Origin: an uncultured Burkholderiales bacterium
GTDB taxonomy: Bacteria; Pseudomonadota; Gammaproteobacteria; Burkholderiales; Burkholderiaceae_C
NCBI GenBank assembly: GCA_903887655.1
Contig: CAISQQ010000405.1
Coordinates: forward strand, 1 to 15,720
DNA length: 15,720 nucleotides
Reading direction: 5' to 3'
The notes under the pieces: model-generated
Database searches by the model: none
What the model was told of the DNA's origin: nothing
The model's input: the letters and a program-made list of their open reading frames with translations, nothing else
In this document: positions 7,131 to 14,924 of the stretch, piece after piece
Layout of the letters: each line of letters starts with the position of its first letter
How positions within the stretch are numbered: the first letter of the stretch is position 1
Program-made: the position numbers and the translations under genes

Positions 7131-8039
7131 ATGACAACATCCACAGAACGCTCCTACACCAAGATGCCTTTGACCAAAGCAGTTTTCCCCGTCGCTGGTC
7201 TTGGCACGCGCTTTCTGCCAGCCACCAAGGCACAGCCCAAAGAGATGCTGCCCGTGGTGGACAAGCCCCTCATTCAATACGCTGTTGAAGAAGCCTATGA
7301 AGCAGGCATTCGTCACATGATTTTTGTAACCGGCCGCTCCAAGCGCGCCATTGAAGATCACTTTGATACGGCTTATGAGCTAGAAAACGAGTTGGAAGTG
7401 GCTGGGAAATCCGCGTTACTGTCCTTGATTCGGGAAGTCCAACCCGCCGACATGCTGTGCTCTTATGTGCGCCAACCCAGAGCCTTGGGATTGGGACACG
7501 CCGTGCTGTGCGCGGAAAAACTCGTGGGTGACGAGCCCTTTGCTGTCTTACTGGCCGATGATTTGATGCTCGGCCCCGATGATGGCAAAGGCATCTTGAG
7601 CCAAATGGCAGACCTCTACAACCAGACCCATCAGTCCATATTGGCAGTCCAAGAGGTGCCCACCGAACAAGTTCACCGCTACGGTATTGTGAGCGGCAGC
7701 GTCACAAGCGATGGCCACACCCAGGTGCAACGCATCGTGGAAAAACCGCGTGCCGAGCAAACCGACTCAAGACTTGCTGTGGCTGGTCGCTATATTTTGA
7801 GCCCCAAGGTCTTTGGTTTGATTCAAGGCATGGGACGCGGAGCTTTGGGTGAGATTCAATTGACCGATGGCATCTCTGAGCTTTTGAAGTTCGAGGGTGT
7901 CACTGCCTATCGCTACGAAGGCAAGCGCTTTGACTGCGGCTCCAAGCTCGGGTTTTTACAAGCCACGGTGGAATTGGCCCTCAAGCACAAGGAGGTCGCG
8001 CCAGAGTTTGCAGACTATTTAAAGCAACTCAACTTTTAA
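7131..8039 (+). CDS. galU: UTP--glucose-1-phosphate uridylyltransferase
   Basis: The enzyme makes UDP-glucose from UTP and glucose-1-phosphate, feeding LPS, capsule and trehalose synthesis. The nucleotidyltransferase signature GLGTRFLPATKA with KEMLPVVDKP follows the first beta strand (residues about 23-46). Further hallmarks are the ADDLM acidic metal-binding stretch, IVEKP, and the C-terminal FDCGSKLGFL motif. The protein has 302 residues from the ATG at 7131. A second in-frame ATG at 7164 would give MPLTKAVFPVAG and about 291 residues, closer to the usual family N-terminus. Neither start has a clear ribosome binding site, so the start is uncertain. It probably shares transcription with valS, 62 nt upstream, with no terminator seen between them. 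Confidence 0.95.
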   Translation: MTTSTERSYTKMPLTKAVFPVAGLGTRFLPATKAQPKEMLPVVDKPLIQYAVEEAYEAGIRHMIFVTGRSKRAIEDHFDTAYELENELEVAGKSALLSLIREVQPADMLCSYVRQPRALGLGHAVLCAEKLVGDEPFAVLLADDLMLGPDDGKGILSQMADLYNQTHQSILAVQEVPTEQVHRYGIVSGSVTSDGHTQVQRIVEKPRAEQTDSRLAVAGRYILSPKVFGLIQGMGRGALGEIQLTDGISELLKFEGVTAYRYEGKRFDCGSKLGFLQATVELALKHKEVAPEFADYLKQLNF

Positions 8040-8214
8040 AGACAGCCAACACCAGCATCAGCACCGCGAGGCCTTTATGGGCACACAGCGAAAACCGTTG
8101 AACTTAGAGCACTCCCCTCCTTGGAATGAAGATTGAAGAAATCGCCAGAAAAGCAAAGGGTCGATGTATTTTTTGGGAACATATACCTTCAAGCGAAATC
8201 GGAGGACGACTGAT

Positions 8215-8442
8215 TCAACGCCTTAGAAGCACAAAAATAAATTCATTGCCCTGGGTGCTTTGCTCAACCAAGGTGTGTCCGGTTTGTCTGGCGAAGGCTT
8301 CAAAATCTCGCACTGCGCCCGAGTCTGTGGAGCGCACGCGGATGTGTTGACCCGATTGCATCGCAGACAAGGCCTTTTTGGTTTTTAAAATCGGTAAAGG
8401 GCAATTGAGCCCACACGTGTCGAGTTCGATATCGATATTCAT
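8215..8442 (-). CDS. TusA/SirA-like sulfurtransferase
   Basis: This 75-residue TusA-fold protein carries the signature CPxP as C14-PLP, preceded by DTCGLN; C14 would carry a persulfide. Family members relay sulfur to tRNA thiolation, molybdenum cofactor or sulfur oxidation systems. A TusA-like paralog outside the tusBCD set cannot be assigned a target from sequence. It is the last gene of a minus-strand group after the Nudix gene (50-nt gap) and cysM, so sulfur supply is a reasonable theme. An AT-rich inverted repeat (TTTTAA-ttg-TTAAAA, 8446-8460) lies right before the start codon where the ribosome would bind. The 175 nt between this gene and galU holds no recognisable terminator or gene. 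Confidence 0.85.
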   Translation of the reverse strand: MNIDIELDTCGLNCPLPILKTKKALSAMQSGQHIRVRSTDSGAVRDFEAFARQTGHTLVEQSTQGNEFIFVLLRR

Positions 8443-8492
8443 ATCTTTTAATTGTTAAAAATTGCCTGCAGTGCTGAGATCAAAGCTTGGTT

Positions 8493-9020
8493 TCAAACCC
8501 GGTCCTCCCAGGCCTGATAGCTCGGCTCAATCCCTAAACTTCGTTGCCAGTCGGCCACCGCGTGACCCGTACCAGCAGGCCAACAAATGATTTCACTGGG
8601 ACGCTGGAGTTGGTATTCAGCCAATTCGGGGCTCAAACGAATCTCCCCTGTGGCCTGGGCATGGTAGACGATCAAGACTTGATTTTTTTTGACAAATTCG
8701 TACACCCCCACCAAAGACAACGACGTGACGTCCAAGTTTGTCTCTTCCTTGATCTCACGAGTGATGCCCTCTTGGGGTGTTTCATTGGCCTCCATGAAAC
8801 CCGTGATCAGCGCAAAACGACGCCCCTGCCAAGCGGCATTTCGTGCCAGTACCACATGCTCGCCGCGCTGCACAATGGCACCCAGCACAGGCGTGGGGTT
8901 ATTCCAATGGGTCCACTCGCACGATGAACAGCGCAGTCGAGTCACAAGCCCAGAGTCTTCCTCTCGCGCCACAGCGCTTAAAGTAGCGGCGCACAGGGGG
9001 CAAAAACGGTATTCACTCAT
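8493..9020 (-). CDS. Nudix hydrolase with N-terminal zinc ribbon
   Basis: This 175-residue protein has an N-terminal zinc ribbon (C7-x2-C10 and C31-x2-C34). The Nudix box at 74-96 reads G-x5-E-x7-REIKEE-TNL. All acidic metal ligands are kept, but N95 occupies the usual Gly of the EExGU end. The zinc-ribbon architecture recalls NudC and ADP-ribose or NADH pyrophosphatases, but the protein is much shorter than NudC and lacks its SQPWPFPQS-type motif, so the substrate is open. Its ATG overlaps the cysM stop (ATGA, 9017-9020), which implies translational coupling. Confidence 0.88.
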   Translation of the reverse strand: MSEYRFCPLCAATLSAVAREEDSGLVTRLRCSSCEWTHWNNPTPVLGAIVQRGEHVVLARNAAWQGRRFALITGFMEANETPQEGITREIKEETNLDVTSLSLVGVYEFVKKNQVLIVYHAQATGEIRLSPELAEYQLQRPSEIICWPAGTGHAVADWQRSLGIEPSYQAWEDRV

Positions 9021-9934
9021 GCGGGAAAAACCCCTGTGGAGAGGTATCGGTCACCGCGATCGCAGACAATAAAAACGATGGTTGCGTGCTTGACTTTTTT
9101 GGCCAACTCCAACGCCACCCAACAAGCGCCGGCTGCCGAGACTCCGGCAAAGAGGCCCTCCTCTTTGGCCATGCGTCGGCACATCACCTCGGCATCGTGC
9201 TGGCTCACCAGTGCCAGCTCATCGATATTGGTGTCATCGTAAATCGCTGGCAAATACTCTTTGGGCCATTTGCGTATGCCCGGTATCCGAGAGCCTTCAC
9301 TGGGCTGCGCCCCAATGATCTGAATCTGGGGGTTGCGCTCTTTCAGATACTTGCCCACACCCGTGATGGTTCCCGTGGTGCCCATGGCACTCACGAAATG
9401 GGTAATTTGGCCTTCTGTCTCATCCCAGATTTCTGGGCCTGTCGTTTCGTAATGTATGCGGGGATTGTCTGGATTGGCAAATTGATCCAACACCAGCCCC
9501 TGACCCTCTTGCTGCATGCGCATGGCCAAGTCCCGGGCGTGCTCCATGCCACCGGTTTTGGGGGTCAAAATCAATTCTGCGCCAAAGGCTTTCATGGTCT
9601 GAGCACGCTCAATGGACAAGTCCTCGGGCATGATGAGCACCATTCGGTAACCCTTGATCGCTGCAGCCATGGCGAGCGCTATGCCGGTGTTGCCCGAAGT
9701 GGCCTCGATCAAGGTGTCGCCTGGCTTGATTTGCCCACGTTCTTGAGCTTTGGAGATCATGGACAAGGCGGGCCGATCCTTGACCGAACCCGCGGGGTTG
9801 TTGCCTTCAAGCTTGCCCAAGACCACACAATCGTTGGCTTGAAGGCTTGGCGCTTCAAGGCGTTGGAGGGCCACCAGCGGCGTTTTACCAACGACCTCTT
9901 CTAAAGTTTTGAAATGGGGTCTTGAATGTGTCAT
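9017..9934 (-). CDS. cysM: Cysteine synthase B (O-acetylserine sulfhydrylase)
   Basis: This 305-residue fold-type II PLP enzyme makes cysteine from O-acetylserine (or related acceptors) and sulfide or thiosulfate. PLP lysine K52 sits in NNPAGSVKDRPAL, the asparagine loop is EATSGNTGIALA (77-88), and the phosphate-binding loop is GTTGTITGVG. The C-terminal GDRYLSTGVF is typical of CysM/CysK. The PAGSVKDRPA context and length favour CysM. The gene starts only 21 bp from the divergent tRNA-Leu, so its own promoter must overlap the tRNA gene. The ribosome binding site is poor. It heads a cysM - Nudix - TusA-like group, with a 4-nt overlap to the Nudix gene. Confidence 0.93.
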   Translation of the reverse strand: MTHSRPHFKTLEEVVGKTPLVALQRLEAPSLQANDCVVLGKLEGNNPAGSVKDRPALSMISKAQERGQIKPGDTLIEATSGNTGIALAMAAAIKGYRMVLIMPEDLSIERAQTMKAFGAELILTPKTGGMEHARDLAMRMQQEGQGLVLDQFANPDNPRIHYETTGPEIWDETEGQITHFVSAMGTTGTITGVGKYLKERNPQIQIIGAQPSEGSRIPGIRKWPKEYLPAIYDDTNIDELALVSQHDAEVMCRRMAKEEGLFAGVSAAGACWVALELAKKVKHATIVFIVCDRGDRYLSTGVFPA

Positions 9935-9937
9935 AAT
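9909..9937 (+). promoter_or_regulatory. Promoter of tRNA-Leu, overlapping the cysM 5' end
   Basis: TTGAAA (9909-9914) and CATAAT (9932-9937) are spaced by 17 nt, and each matches five of six consensus bases. The -10 ends 18 nt before the mature tRNA 5' end, giving a short leader. The -35 and most of the spacer lie within the first codons of the divergently transcribed cysM. Confidence 0.7.
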
Positions 9938-9955
9938 ACTCAGCTCAGCACTTTA

Positions 9956-10043
9956 GCCGAAGTGGCGAAATAGGTAGACGCAGCAGATTCAAAATCTGCC
10001 GGTGCAAAACACCGTGCCGGTTCGATTCCGGCCTTCGGCACCA
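9956..10043 (+). tRNA. tRNA-Leu (anticodon CAA)
   Basis: This is a class II tRNA. The acceptor arm GCCGAAG (9956-9962) pairs with CTTCGGC (10033-10039), followed by discriminator A and an encoded CCA (10041-10043). The anticodon stem is GCAGA/TCTGC with loop TTCAAAA, so the anticodon is CAA at 9990-9992, reading UUG. The long variable arm GGTG-caaaa-CACC and T-arm GCCGG-TTCGATT-CCGGC confirm the leucine type. Leucine tRNA 3' ends are common integration sites, but I see no repeat of its end elsewhere in the window. Confidence 0.97.
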
Positions 10044-10393
10044 TTGAATTGTATCTCTCCTCTAGAACGATCTTGTTTCTGGGGGCCAATCAGTGGGCAT
10101 GCGCTTGCCGCGTGCGCCAAAATTCCCCTTCCCTACTTTAGAAGCACCCTTTCAAGGGCACTGGGCCATCCACGTCAAGAACTGGGGCTAGCGCGCTGGC
10201 ATGTGTCGCCGATGTTGGATATGATGGTGTTTGGGCTTAGACTTGAACGCCAACTTGCACCTGGAATGACCCCATTGAGCTCGTCTGAACCCTTGTTCCT
10301 TGCAGCGACCAACCCAGGACGGGGATCGATGGGTCGCTTCAACACAAGGACCAGGCCCACCGAGTTTGAATCCATTTGAACAAAGGACTGACG
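10044..10393 (+). other. 350-bp gene-free stretch after tRNA-Leu
   Basis: No convincing gene lies here; open frames overlapping it on both strands have no recognisable protein features. One possible sigma-70 promoter is visible, CTGGCA (10196-10201) with an 18-nt spacer to TATGAT (10220-10225). It would give the downstream binding-protein gene a leader of about 160 nt. Small inverted repeats (CCCTT-tc-AAGGG, GCGACC/GGTCGC) are present but not diagnostic. No integrase remnant or terminator is recognisable. Confidence 0.35.
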
Positions 10394-11428
10394 ATGCACT
10401 ACAAAGCCTTGGAGAGCTCCCCCACTCGCAACACGCTGGCACCAACTGCGGCACCATGGAGCTCGATATTGGGCATGGGACTGGGTCTCTTATGGAGTGC
10501 CGTGGCTTTGAACACGCAAGCGCAAGCACAGGTTTTCCCGAACAAACCCATTCACGTGATTGTTCCCTTTGCAGCCGGTTCGGCGACCGATCAAATTGGC
10601 CGTGCTTTTGCCGCCAAAATGTCTGAAGAGTTGGAGCAACCTTTGATTGTGGATAACAAAGTGGGGGTCAACGGCATGCTCGGCGCTGACTTTGTCGCCA
10701 AAGCATTGCCCGATGGTTATACCCTCTTGTTTGGCACCAACAGCACCAATGCCGCACTCAAAAGTCTCATGAAAAAATTGCCCTATGACCAAGACACGGC
10801 TTTTGCGCCTGTGGCCTTCATGGGCTCTGTGCCACTCATCGTGGCTGTCAATAACGAGATGCCCACCAAAACCCTCAAAGAATTCATCGCCCTAGCCAAA
10901 TCCAAGCCCGAGTACGTCACCTTTGCCTCGGCCTCGACCTCGCAACTGGTCTCCTCGGCCATGCTCGCTGGCATGGCGGGGGTGGAGATGACCTCCGTGC
11001 CTTACAAAAGTGGCCCCAACGCCATGACCGATTTGATCGGCGGCCAAGTCATGATGTTCACGGCTGACTTTGCCGTGATGCTCCCCCAAGTGAAGGCCGG
11101 CAAAATTCGTGGCTTAGCGGTCACGTCCAGCCAGCGCTCCAAAGCCATTCCTGATCTGCCCAGTGTGAACGAAGCGCTGGGGATCAAAGGGTATGAGCTG
11201 ATCGCTTACTTTGCCAGCTTTGCACCCGCTGGAACTCCCAGGGACATCATCATGAAAATCAACCACGCGAGCAACACTGCAGCCAACAGCAAAGACATTC
11301 AAGACAAGTTTGCCGACATGGGCTTTGAAATCGATCCCGGGACACCCGAAGCGTTGATGCAACGCAGTAAATCCGAAACAGCCAAATGGGCCAAGGCCAT
11401 CCGCGAAGCCAAAATAGAGCCACAATGA
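10394..11428 (+). CDS. Bug/TctC-family tripartite tricarboxylate transporter substrate-binding protein
   Basis: This 344-residue periplasmic binding protein is of the Bug (Bordetella uptake gene) type. The N-terminus has a hydrophobic segment (about residues 22-39) and a likely cleavage after AQA (A45), followed by FPNKPIHVIVPFAAGSATD, the classical Bug start of the mature protein. Other family features are LPDGYTLLFGTNS, LPYDQDTAFAPVAFMG and VPYKSGPNAMTDLIGGQV. I chose the ATG at 10394 because AAAGGA lies about 6 nt upstream; an in-frame TTG at 10376 is less likely. No tctA/tctB membrane genes accompany it, which is normal for the many orphan Bug genes in Burkholderiales. The ligand (typically a carboxylate) is unknown. 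The OYE gene follows by 62 nt. Confidence 0.93.
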   Translation: MHYKALESSPTRNTLAPTAAPWSSILGMGLGLLWSAVALNTQAQAQVFPNKPIHVIVPFAAGSATDQIGRAFAAKMSEELEQPLIVDNKVGVNGMLGADFVAKALPDGYTLLFGTNSTNAALKSLMKKLPYDQDTAFAPVAFMGSVPLIVAVNNEMPTKTLKEFIALAKSKPEYVTFASASTSQLVSSAMLAGMAGVEMTSVPYKSGPNAMTDLIGGQVMMFTADFAVMLPQVKAGKIRGLAVTSSQRSKAIPDLPSVNEALGIKGYELIAYFASFAPAGTPRDIIMKINHASNTAANSKDIQDKFADMGFEIDPGTPEALMQRSKSETAKWAKAIREAKIEPQ

Positions 11429-11490
11429 ATTGACACCTCCCCCGCTCTGCCCCCACAGTCCTTCACTTTTTTTCAGGCTCACACCACACC

Positions 11491-12612
11491 ATGTCCACGC
11501 TTTTTTCCCCGTTTGATTTACCCTCCCCCCAAGGTCCATTGCGACTGGCCAATCGGGTGGTCATTGCCCCCATGTGCCAATACTCGGCCCAAGAGGGGTG
11601 TGCCACCGATTGGCACTTGATGCACTGGGGCAGCTTGCTCAATTCGGGCGCGGCCATGATGACGATTGAAGCGACGGCCATCTCGCCTGAAGGACGCATC
11701 ACACCCGATTGCTTGGGGCTCTGGGACGACACGACCCAACGAGCCTTGTCAACTCAACTCAACAAGGCACGGGCCTTGGCTCCCCACACCCCCGTTTGCA
11801 TTCAACTCGGGCACGCCGGACGCAAAGCCTCAAGCGCTGTGCCATGGCTGGGTGGCAAGCTCATGACCCCGCAAGCTGGGGGATGGCAAACCTTGGCGCC
11901 TAGTGCGCTCTCTCACAGCCCCCATGAACACGCACCGCTGGCCTTGGATGCAGCAGGACTTGAAAAAGTGAAGTCGGACTTTGTTGCCGCCGCCCTTCGC
12001 GCCCAAAGTATGGGCATCGAAGCGATTGAATTGCATGGTGCTCATGGGTATTTGCTCCACCAGTTCCTCTCTCCTTTGTCCAACCACAGGACAGACGCCT
12101 ACGGTGGGAGTTTAGAGGCTCGCATGCGTTTTCCCTTGGAGGTCTTCAAGGCGGTGAGACAAGTCTATCAAGGGGTGTTGGGCATTCGCATTTCAGCCAC
12201 CGACTGGTCGACGCAGGGCCTCACGGGTGAGGACAGCGCTGAATTTGCCGTGCGCCTCAAAGACATCGGCGCCAACTTCATCCACGTCTCCACCGGTGGA
12301 GTTGACCATGCTCAGAAAATCACCCTCTCACCGGGCTACCAAGTCCCGTTCGCCAAACAGGTCAAGGACAAATCAGGCCTGCCCACCACGGCGGTGGGCT
12401 TGATCACCGAGGCTCAACAGGCTGAGGAGATTGTCTCGCGCGGAGACGCCGATCTCATCGCCTTGGCCCGAGCTGTGCTCTACAACCCCCGCTGGGTCTG
12501 GAAGGCAGCCGCCGAATTGGGAGGCCACGTCCAGTCGAGTCGCCAGTATTGGCGCTGCTTGCCCAAAGAGGCCGCGCACATATTTGAATCGAGCACCAAC
12601 GCACAACGCTGA
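11491..12612 (+). CDS. NADH:flavin oxidoreductase, Old Yellow Enzyme family (YqjM/XenA-like)
   Basis: This 373-residue FMN-dependent TIM-barrel ene-reductase would reduce activated alkenes such as enones using NAD(P)H. The YqjM subclass is indicated by C29 and Y31 in APMCQYSA, by the H182-x2-H185-x-Y187 pattern (HGAHGY, equivalent to YqjM H164/H167/Y169), and by QLGHAGRK and YGGSLEARMRF. The FMN phosphate region GLIT...LARAVLYNPRW lies near the C-terminus. It follows the Bug gene by 62 nt and may be co-transcribed. It converges on the SDR gene with a 27-bp gap. The ribosome binding site is weak. The physiological substrate cannot be read from sequence. Confidence 0.93.
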   Translation: MSTLFSPFDLPSPQGPLRLANRVVIAPMCQYSAQEGCATDWHLMHWGSLLNSGAAMMTIEATAISPEGRITPDCLGLWDDTTQRALSTQLNKARALAPHTPVCIQLGHAGRKASSAVPWLGGKLMTPQAGGWQTLAPSALSHSPHEHAPLALDAAGLEKVKSDFVAAALRAQSMGIEAIELHGAHGYLLHQFLSPLSNHRTDAYGGSLEARMRFPLEVFKAVRQVYQGVLGIRISATDWSTQGLTGEDSAEFAVRLKDIGANFIHVSTGGVDHAQKITLSPGYQVPFAKQVKDKSGLPTTAVGLITEAQQAEEIVSRGDADLIALARAVLYNPRWVWKAAAELGGHVQSSRQYWRCLPKEAAHIFESSTNAQR

Positions 12613-12639
12613 GTAGGACGCTTTCGCCCCACCCAGGCA

Positions 12640-13563
12640 TCAAGCCCCGCCCCAGCCGTGAAGCGGGGTTGGGTATTGGAGCCTCAAGCGCAGCTCTCGT
12701 TTCATGCGCTGGTTATTCATTTTGCGCGACTCTTGCATGAAACTCCACTGCATCGGGCTCAAGAGAGCCTGAATCTGAGCGCGACCCAAGGACTGGGGCG
12801 AAGGAAGACCAAAATGCGATGCGGCCAGACGCATGTAGTCGCCCATCAACATCACGCTGTCGTCGTTGATGTTAAAGGTTCTTAACGCCGAGCCCATGAA
12901 GAGGCTGCGCCAACACGCCACAGCCAGGTCATCGGCATGGATATGGTTGGTGTACACATCCTCGATGGGCAAGAGAACGGGCAACCCCTTTTTAAGACGC
13001 TCCAGCGGTGTTCCACCTTCGCGATCCAGTGCATAAATCCCGGGTATTCTTAAAATCGCCACGCGAGTCAATCCGGGTCGACTTTTGGCAAACGCTTTGA
13101 CCCATTGTTCTGCATCGACTCGTCTTTTGGCTCTGTCCGACTGCGCATTGAGCGCGCGAGTCTCACTCACCCATTCGCCTTGACAGTCGCCATAGACCCC
13201 CGTGGTGGAGCCGTAAACCAAACGCTTGGGTGGGGTGCGCTTGACCAAGGCTTGAAGCAAAGCCTGGGTGCGTCTGTCGGTTTCACCGATACCCGCAGGG
13301 GGCGCCAGATGCAAAACGCGCTCGCCCAAAGCGGCCAAGCGCGCCAAGGTTTGAGGGTGGTCCAAATTGCCCACCAAGGGCGTCGCCCCCAATGCACGAA
13401 AATGACTCTTTTTATCTTCACTGCTGGTGAGCACGATACAGCGCTCGCGGTTTCGAGTCAGCTTCAAGACGCGCTCACCCACATCGCCACAGCCCACGAT
13501 CAAGAGCCGTGATTTTCTAAATCGCGCTGGTTTTGCGCCCAATGAGGTTGAAAGACAAGACAA
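12640..13563 (-). CDS. YeeZ-like atypical SDR, NAD-dependent epimerase/dehydratase family
   Basis: This Rossmann-fold protein has 307 residues from a TTG at 13563. The nucleotide-binding motif G24-x-G26-x2-G29 lies in LLIVGCGDVGERV. GSTTGVYGD is the family's second hallmark, but the usual SDR YxxxK catalytic pair is not evident after it, as in the atypical YeeZ branch. The frame is open to a GTG at 13683, but those 40 extra residues look non-coding. I prefer TTG 13563, which has AAAGG 7 nt upstream; TTG 13542 is another option. Function is unknown. It is convergent with the OYE gene and divergent from the ferredoxin-FNR reductase. A GC stem (CCCCGC/GCGGGG, 12645-12668) sits in its last codons. 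Confidence 0.8.
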   Translation of the reverse strand: MSCLSTSLGAKPARFRKSRLLIVGCGDVGERVLKLTRNRERCIVLTSSEDKKSHFRALGATPLVGNLDHPQTLARLAALGERVLHLAPPAGIGETDRRTQALLQALVKRTPPKRLVYGSTTGVYGDCQGEWVSETRALNAQSDRAKRRVDAEQWVKAFAKSRPGLTRVAILRIPGIYALDREGGTPLERLKKGLPVLLPIEDVYTNHIHADDLAVACWRSLFMGSALRTFNINDDSVMLMGDYMRLAASHFGLPSPQSLGRAQIQALLSPMQWSFMQESRKMNNQRMKRELRLRLQYPTPLHGWGGA

Positions 13564-13762
13564 AAGAAAACCTTTGATACAAGAGCCAAGAAGACGTGCC
13601 GTCCATGTTGAATACACGCCATTTTGACGGTTTTTTGAGCACCTTGCATGTTCACCAGACAGAAATAAGCCGATCTCCACCACGTCTTTGCGCTTGAGAG
13701 CGCCCCTTCAAGCCGCAAGGACTTAAAATCAAACGCCTCTCACTCTTAACCCATGAAGCGCC

Positions 13763-14851
13763 ATGAGCTTTACCGTCAGCATCGAACCCAGTGCCCGCAC
13801 GTTTCAGGCCCGCAGAGGCGAGACCTTGTTGTCCGCCGCCTTGATGGCCGGTGTCGCATTGCCCTATGGCTGCAAGGATGGTGCTTGTGGCTCTTGCAAG
13901 TGCCAACTCTTGTCGGGAGAGGTGACGCACAACGCCCATCAAACCAAGGCCCTGAGTGACCACGAAGAGGCTCAAGGTCACATTCTGACTTGTTGTGCAG
14001 TGGCGCAAAGCGATGTGGTTTTGCTGTGCCGACAAGTGCTCGATATCAATTTACCCTTGGTGAGAAAGATGCCCGTGCGAGTCGATCAACTCCATTTGTT
14101 GGCCCCCGATGTGATGCAAGTCTTTCTCCAATTGCCTCAAAACGATGCGTTTGATTTCATACCCGGTCAGTACATCGATTTCCTCTTGAAAGACGGTCAG
14201 CGCAGAAGCTACTCCTTGGCCAATGCTCCATTTCCAAAGGCTCCAGCTGCGCCGCCCTCATCTGCACCCATGGATGACGTTGCACTGCCCCCGAAGCGGT
14301 TCATTGAATTGCACGTGAGGCACATGCCAGGCGGCGTGTTCACCGACCAAGTGTTCGGCAGCTTAAAGCCCAAGGATATCTTGCGCATTGAAGGGCCACT
14401 GGGCGGTTTTTTCTTGCATGCATCCACCAAACCCATCGTCTTTTTGGCTTCGGGCACGGGATTTGCACCGATCAAATCCATCTTGGAGTCCATTGTGTCA
14501 AGCCAAGACGAGGCACTCAAAGCACGCAGTCTTCATCTTTATTGGGGTGTCAAATACTTGTTTGATTTGTACAAAAACGACTGGGTGCTCGAGCTCCAAA
14601 AGAAACTGCCCCAGTTGGTCTACACACCGGTGCTCTCCGAGCCCGCGCCAGCCCGTCAGTGGCGTGGGCGTGAGGGCTTTGTGCACTTGGCGGTCCTTCA
14701 AGACTACCCGAGCTTACGGGATCACCAAGTCTATGCCTGCGGCGCGCCCATTGTGGTGGAATCGGCCAAGGCGGATTTTGTGAGCAAAGCCCAATTGCCG
14801 GCGGAGGAATTTTTTGCCGATTCATTTTTGTCTCAAAAGGACAAACAATAA
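13763..14851 (+). CDS. 2Fe-2S ferredoxin / FNR-type NAD(P)H reductase fusion
   Basis: This 362-residue soluble electron-transfer protein has an N-terminal plant-type [2Fe-2S] domain with C37-x4-C42-x2-C45 and C77. An FNR module follows: flavin motif RSYS at 148-151, the pyridine-nucleotide loop SGTGFAP at 230-236, and CGAP at 326-329. This order matches oxygenase reductase components (BenC/XylZ, phenol hydroxylase P5) and proteins usually named CDP-6-deoxy-delta-3,4-glucoseen reductase. That name is doubtful here because no deoxysugar genes are nearby. A Pro/Ala-rich insert (about 156-175) follows RSYSLAN. It is divergent from the SDR gene by about 200 bp and is followed after 73 nt by a Bug-type binding protein. 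The partner oxygenase or acceptor is not in the window. Confidence 0.88.
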   Translation: MSFTVSIEPSARTFQARRGETLLSAALMAGVALPYGCKDGACGSCKCQLLSGEVTHNAHQTKALSDHEEAQGHILTCCAVAQSDVVLLCRQVLDINLPLVRKMPVRVDQLHLLAPDVMQVFLQLPQNDAFDFIPGQYIDFLLKDGQRRSYSLANAPFPKAPAAPPSSAPMDDVALPPKRFIELHVRHMPGGVFTDQVFGSLKPKDILRIEGPLGGFFLHASTKPIVFLASGTGFAPIKSILESIVSSQDEALKARSLHLYWGVKYLFDLYKNDWVLELQKKLPQLVYTPVLSEPAPARQWRGREGFVHLAVLQDYPSLRDHQVYACGAPIVVESAKADFVSKAQLPAEEFFADSFLSQKDKQ

Positions 14852-14892
14852 ACCACAAACCATGCGGCTTTGAGCCCCTCAATGGCATGCCC

Positions 14893-14915
14893 AAACCCAT
14901 TATCTTGCACAAAAC
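14893..14915 (+). repeat. Short dispersed repeat, copy 2 (partner at 2244-2266)
   Basis: This stretch matches 2244-2266 at 21 of 23 positions in the same orientation, centred on ATCTTGCAC. It lies 9 nt before the start of the second Bug-type gene. It has no obvious hairpin of its own. Chance similarity cannot be excluded. Confidence 0.3.
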
Positions 14916-14924
14916 AATCAACAC

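Noticed and set aside
8126..8350. A 74-residue plus-strand frame starting in the galU/TusA-like gap
   Set aside because: Two thirds of it is antisense to the TusA-like gene and it has no family features or good ribosome binding site.
8446..8460. TTTTAA-ttg-TTAAAA palindrome as a regulator site or RNA thermometer for the TusA-like gene
   Set aside because: It is short and AT-only, in a region where such palindromes arise easily; it matches no known operator (not the FNR TTGAT-N4-ATCAA pattern).
9086..9904. A 272-residue open frame on the plus strand
   Set aside because: It is antisense to cysM, which has all PLP-enzyme motifs; the product is low-complexity and unrecognisable.
9956..10393. 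Genomic island inserted at tRNA-Leu
   Set aside because: No integrase, no repeat of the tRNA 3' end, and the flanking genes look like normal chromosomal metabolism.
12645..12668. GC-rich stem CCCCGC/GCGGGG as a terminator between the converging OYE and SDR genes
   Set aside because: No U-tract follows on either strand and it lies inside the SDR coding end, so it is not called as a terminator.
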